From assembly GCF_000750955.1 (NCBI RefSeq), contig NZ_CCEJ010000001.1:174197-238196 (forward strand): DNA of 64,000 nt. The letters run 5' to 3'. A model generated the notes under the pieces. It ran no database searches, had not been told where the DNA came from, and worked only from the letters and a program-made list of their open reading frames with translations. A program made the translations under genes and the position numbers. The DNA is from Criblamydia sequanensis CRIB-18. Lineage in GTDB: Bacteria > Chlamydiota > Chlamydiia > Chlamydiales > Criblamydiaceae. This document shows, one piece after another, positions 60,911 to 64,000 of this stretch; position 1 is the stretch's first letter; each line of letters starts with the position of its first letter.

Positions 60911-61360
60911 TTAAAAACCTTTAAAGTTCATTTGCCTTAACGCTTCAAAAAGAGCAATTCCAACAGTTGTGGCTAGATTAAGGCATCTTTTTCCGGGTTT
61001 CATCGGCACTTTTAAGAATCTTTCAGGGTACTTTTCATGAAAATGATCCGGAAGACCCTTTGACTCCGATCCGAAAATAAGAAGATCGCCTTCTTCATAT
61101 TCGACTTCATGATAGAACTTAGAGGCTTTACTCGAAAAAAAATAAAAAGAGTTTTGATTTACAAGGTAGTCTTCAAGATTCGGAATGATTTCAACATTCA
61201 CCCCTTCAAAGTAGTCCATGCCGGCTCTTTTTAGTTGCCTATTGGATAGGCTAAAGCCTAAGGGTTCAACCAGAACCAAAGGGGTTTCTGTAACAGAACA
61301 AGTTCTTATAACATTACCTGTGTTCTGGGGTATTTCAGGATTAAATAAAACAATTTTCAT
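60911..61360 (-). CDS. trmL: tRNA (cytidine/uridine-2'-O)-methyltransferase, TrmL family
   Basis: A 149-residue SPOUT methyltransferase that methylates the ribose of nucleotide 34 in tRNA-Leu in characterised members. SPOUT motifs: PEIPQNTGNVIRTC (7-20), LLIFGSESKGLP (about 88-99) and CLNLATTVGIALFEALRQ near the C terminus, which form the knot and bind SAM. Length is normal for the minimal TrmL type. mip lies upstream on the same strand with its own terminator between them. Confidence 0.93.
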   Translation of the reverse strand: MKIVLFNPEIPQNTGNVIRTCSVTETPLVLVEPLGFSLSNRQLKRAGMDYFEGVNVEIIPNLEDYLVNQNSFYFFSSKASKFYHEVEYEEGDLLIFGSESKGLPDHFHEKYPERFLKVPMKPGKRCLNLATTVGIALFEALRQMNFKGF

Positions 61361-61381
61361 AGAATAAGGAAAGAGGGGGGA

Positions 61382-61412
61382 TAAAAAGCCCGGAAAGCCT
61401 CATGCTTTCCGG
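61382..61412 (-). terminator. intrinsic terminator of mip
   Basis: Nine-base perfect stem CCGGAAAGC/GCTTTCCGG, five-base loop, followed on the minus strand by GCTTTTTAT. Confidence 0.85.
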
Positions 61413-61427
61413 TTCTAGCGTTAAACT

Positions 61428-62231
61428 TTATTGATTGTAGAAGTCATCTTCGTCATCATAATCATCATCTGTGTCATCCTCTTGCGTTGTCGCATCTTTA
61501 TTGGAATCAGGATTAGAAGCTTTGACTACTTCAACATCAAAAATTAAAAGAGCGTTTGGAGGCAAGTTTCCAAGCATTCCGTAGCCTAATTCAGGGTGTA
61601 CGAAAAGCCTTCTTTTCTCGCCTTCTTTCATTCCGACAAGGCCCTTGCTAAAACCTGGGATCGTTTGATCTAGTGGAATCGTAATTGGGCCTCCAACTTC
61701 TTCAGAAGATCCAAATACCGTGCCATCGATATATTTGCCGGTGTAGTGAATTAAGGGTGAGGCATGGGCTTGTACTTCATCACCACGTCCCTCTGAGAGG
61801 ATCATGTACTGGAGCTTGCCGGGCTCAATTTCCTTAACATTTTTTTCTCTCGAGTTTTTGTTTAAGAAAACAACCGCTGCCGCCATATTCTCTTTTGCAA
61901 GGGCTGCGTATGCTTTTTCCTGGAGTTTATTCATGGCTGATTCATATTCTTGATCAGACATAGGAGCCGGTTTTCCTTGATAGCCATCGCGTATGCCTGC
62001 AATGACCCCTTCAACATCGAAGGAAATTCCTGGGGACTTTAAGTTTCTACCGATAAAATGCCCAAATGCTTGAGATAGCTTTTTTAAATCGAGGTCCTGG
62101 TTATCTTGTTCGGCTGATAAGTGTTGTAGCTTATCATTTGAGGTTTCCGAAGAAGGTGTGAAGCTTGCAAATAAAGCACTCACACAAGCAGATAAAATAA
62201 AGGATCTCTTAAGACAATGACGCTTATTCAT
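61428..62231 (-). CDS. mip: exported FKBP-type peptidyl-prolyl isomerase (Mip-like)
   Basis: A 267-residue protein. The N terminus (about 8-24, LKRSFILSACVSALFASF) is a signal; an LSAC lipobox is present but sits early, so lipid modification is uncertain. A helical dimerisation domain of FKBP_N type follows (about 45-125, LSQAFGHFIGRNL and AYAALAKENMAAAVVFLNKN). The FKBP domain (about 140-235) has LIHYTGKYIDGTVFGSS, PITIPLDQTIPGFSKGLVGMKEGEKRRLFVHPELGYG and NALLIFDVEV. The last ~25 residues are strongly acidic (DDTDDDYDDEDD), a feature not standard in the family. Mip proteins help surface protein folding and infection in Chlamydia and Legionella. Confidence 0.92.
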   Translation of the reverse strand: MNKRHCLKRSFILSACVSALFASFTPSSETSNDKLQHLSAEQDNQDLDLKKLSQAFGHFIGRNLKSPGISFDVEGVIAGIRDGYQGKPAPMSDQEYESAMNKLQEKAYAALAKENMAAAVVFLNKNSREKNVKEIEPGKLQYMILSEGRGDEVQAHASPLIHYTGKYIDGTVFGSSEEVGGPITIPLDQTIPGFSKGLVGMKEGEKRRLFVHPELGYGMLGNLPPNALLIFDVEVVKASNPDSNKDATTQEDDTDDDYDDEDDFYNQ

Positions 62232-62359
62232 AAAAAAAATGGCCTCCTCGGGTCATTTAAAAATCTTTTTGAGCGCTTCTAAAGCGAATCTTTCTGTATA
62301 GTTGAAATTTCCAAAGTAAGTGTCCAACTTAAGATAAATACGCTAATTTGTCTATGAAA

Positions 62360-64000
62360 TTAATTTTCGATAGAAAGCTTAAGTTCATTTAGCTGTCGTT
62401 TACCGACATTTGACGGACAATCCAACATAAGGTCTGCTGATTTTTGTGTTTTAGGGAACGCTATCACATCCCTTATAGAATCCGTTTTACAAATGATCAT
62501 CATCAATCGATCAAGCCCAAATGCCATTCCAAGGTGAGGAGGAGCCCCGTAACTTAAAGCATCTAAAAAGAATCCAAAACGAGATTTCTGTTCTTTTTCT
62601 GAAATGCCGAGCAGCTTAAATATTTTGCTTTGTAGCTCTAAATTATGAATCCTTTTTGAGCCGCCTCCGATTTCATAGCCGTTTAAAACCATGTCATAGC
62701 CGGATGAGCGAACTGAGGATGGGTCCGTATCAAGAAGAGGTAAATCTTCATCGATGGGAGAAGTAAAAGGGTGGTGGACGCTTGTCAGCCGACCTTCTTC
62801 TTCGCTCCACTCAAAAAGAGGAAAGTCTGTGACCCAAAGGAATTCAAGACGTTCTTCATCAATTAAATTTCTATCGGAAGCAATCTTTCTTCTTAAGTGG
62901 TCAAGGGCTTGATTGGTTTTCGATTTTTCATCAGCAATCATGAAAATTAAATCATTTTCTTCAATATTTGCTCTTTCAATAAGATCTTTTTGAACGCTTT
63001 CAGGAAAGAATTTTACAATGTTTGAAGTTAATTTTCCTTCTTGGAACTTCATCCATGCAAGGCCTTTAATCCCTAAATGTCCGACAAAAGAAGTGTAATC
63101 ATCGATAGATTTTCTTGATAAATCGCTTCCTCCTTTAATTACAATTGCTTTTACAATCCCTTCATTATTTAAAGCATCTAAAAATACTGAAAAGGCAGAT
63201 TCTTTTACAATATCAGAAATTTCAACAAGCGCCATCTCAAACCTTAAATCGGGCTTATCAGTACCGTAGCGGTCCATAGCTTCTTTATGAGACATTCTTT
63301 TAAAGGGAAGCGTTATTTTTACATCTCTTTGGTTTTCAAATAAGGCCTTGATCATGTTTTCCATAATGGACATCAACACGTCTTCTGTTTCAAAGCTCAT
63401 CTCAACATCAATTTGAGTAAACTCAGGCTGTCTATCGGCCCTTAAATCCTCATCTCTAAAGCATTGGGCGATTTGAAAATAGCGGTCCATGCCCGCTACC
63501 ATAAAAAGCTGCTTAAATAGTTGAGGGGATTGAGGAAGGGCAAAAAATGAACCCGGATAGATTCTTGATGGGACAAGATAGTCCCGTGCTCCTTCAGGGG
63601 TTGATTTGCCAAGGATCGGGGTTGTCAATTCAAGAAAGCCCTGGTCGTGTAAAAAATTTCGTATGAGGTGCATCGCTTGATGGCGTTTAACAAGATTTTC
63701 TTGGATTTTGCCTCTTCGAATATCCAAAAATCTATATTTTAACCTTAGCTCTTCGTTGGTATCTATTTCTTCATCGCAGATAGAAAATGGGGGCGTTTTG
63801 GCTTTAGAAAGAATATGAAGGGCGGAAACGGCCACTTCAATTTCGCCAGTTAATAGTTTCGGGTTGATCATCCCTTCTTTTCTTTTTTTAACCACCCCTT
63901 TAATACTAATGACCCATTCAGACCTTAGATCTTTCGCTTCATCAATCAGCTCAGGGTCAAGGACTAGTTGCGTCACACCGAAACGATCGCGCAGATCAAT
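62360..64000 (-). CDS. aspS: aspartyl-tRNA synthetase (5' partial)
   Basis: A class II synthetase whose 5' end runs off the right edge. The codons from 64000 to 63977 are in frame and read IDLRDRFG, the end of the usual WVxxxRDxGxxxFIDLRDRxG stretch, so about 40 N-terminal residues are missing and the GTG at 63976 is not the real start. Visible parts: OB domain, motif 2 (QCFRDEDLRADRQPEFTQIDVEMSF), the bacterial GAD insertion (about 290-410) and motif 3 (GLDRLMMIICKTDSIRDVIAFPK). With asnS also present, this enzyme may be tRNA-Asp specific, unlike the non-discriminating type expected where AsnRS is lacking (inference). Confidence 0.95.
   Translation of the reverse strand: MDLRDRFGVTQLVLDPELIDEAKDLRSEWVISIKGVVKKRKEGMINPKLLTGEIEVAVSALHILSKAKTPPFSICDEEIDTNEELRLKYRFLDIRRGKIQENLVKRHQAMHLIRNFLHDQGFLELTTPILGKSTPEGARDYLVPSRIYPGSFFALPQSPQLFKQLFMVAGMDRYFQIAQCFRDEDLRADRQPEFTQIDVEMSFETEDVLMSIMENMIKALFENQRDVKITLPFKRMSHKEAMDRYGTDKPDLRFEMALVEISDIVKESAFSVFLDALNNEGIVKAIVIKGGSDLSRKSIDDYTSFVGHLGIKGLAWMKFQEGKLTSNIVKFFPESVQKDLIERANIEENDLIFMIADEKSKTNQALDHLRRKIASDRNLIDEERLEFLWVTDFPLFEWSEEEGRLTSVHHPFTSPIDEDLPLLDTDPSSVRSSGYDMVLNGYEIGGGSKRIHNLELQSKIFKLLGISEKEQKSRFGFFLDALSYGAPPHLGMAFGLDRLMMIICKTDSIRDVIAFPKTQKSADLMLDCPSNVGKRQLNELKLSIEN

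Noticed and set aside
1-64000. CRISPR array, phage, insertion sequence or replication origin.
   Set aside because: No regularly spaced repeats, integrase, transposase, or DnaA-box cluster was seen.

Overview
The window reads as chromosomal DNA of an environmental (Parachlamydia/Waddlia/Simkania-like) member of the Chlamydiae. This is inferred from AT-rich coding, from gene content and from gene order recalled from Chlamydia: hemA near a second gyrase-type pair (parE-parC), an rluD / KH-domain / tRNA-Arg / kdsA / LPS-transport block, rpsD-murJ-nfo close together, an NtrC-type kinase/regulator pair, and trxA-trmL-mip-aspS in the Chlamydia order. No phage, insertion sequence, CRISPR array or rRNA was seen.

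Layout. 1-8.1 kb holds a partial polyamine-type acetyltransferase, an LRR protein, a GlcG/HbpS-like protein, a GHSLAG hydrolase with a glycine-rich membrane segment, ribosome hibernation factor hpf, an HsdR-N-like protein, and a coupled pair of a Rieske ferredoxin and an unrecognised 525-residue protein. 8.3-17.0 kb is a same-strand cluster: one small coiled-coil protein, then three large paralogues of the MAF/DUF115 glycosyltransferase family. Two are fused to YwqK/MORN-like repeats; in the third the repeats are a separate, closely coupled gene. 17.0-31.4 kb has the sigma-54 two-component system, two unrecognised proteins, rpsD, murJ, a structured non-coding stretch, nfo, asnS, hemA, an exported glycosyltransferase and a PseB-type UDP-GlcNAc dehydratase. 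31.6-48.1 kb has parE-parC-recX, an accessory stretch (TPR protein, Asn-rich secreted protein, DUF1254 protein, PLOD-like glycosyltransferase, DUF579/GXM-like protein), then the conserved block through rluD, dtd, khpA, tRNA-Arg, folK, kdsA and lptC-lptA-lptB. 48.3-64.0 kb has a predicted lipoprotein nucleoside diphosphate kinase beside the normal ndk, a glutamine amidotransferase, a proline-rich coiled-coil protein, pheT with a YwqK-repeat lipoprotein, two tiny paralogous coiled-coil proteins behind a textbook sigma-54 promoter, trhO, an aldo/keto reductase, trxA, a frameshifted small gene, trmL, mip and a partial aspS.

How the genes fit together. Most of the window is housekeeping (translation, DNA topology and repair, LPS assembly). 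The most unusual accessory theme is glycans. PseB makes the first intermediate of pseudaminic-type sugars. Members of the MAF family attach such sugars to proteins, and three of them are clustered here. Three further glycan-type proteins carry export signals, and two of those resemble eukaryotic enzymes (PLOD and glucuronoxylan methyltransferase). Together they suggest a surface or host-directed glycosylation capacity not tied to flagella. The link between these genes is inference; only the individual family matches are read from sequence. The kinase/regulator pair and the sigma-54 promoter at 56.2 kb form a second plausible functional link.
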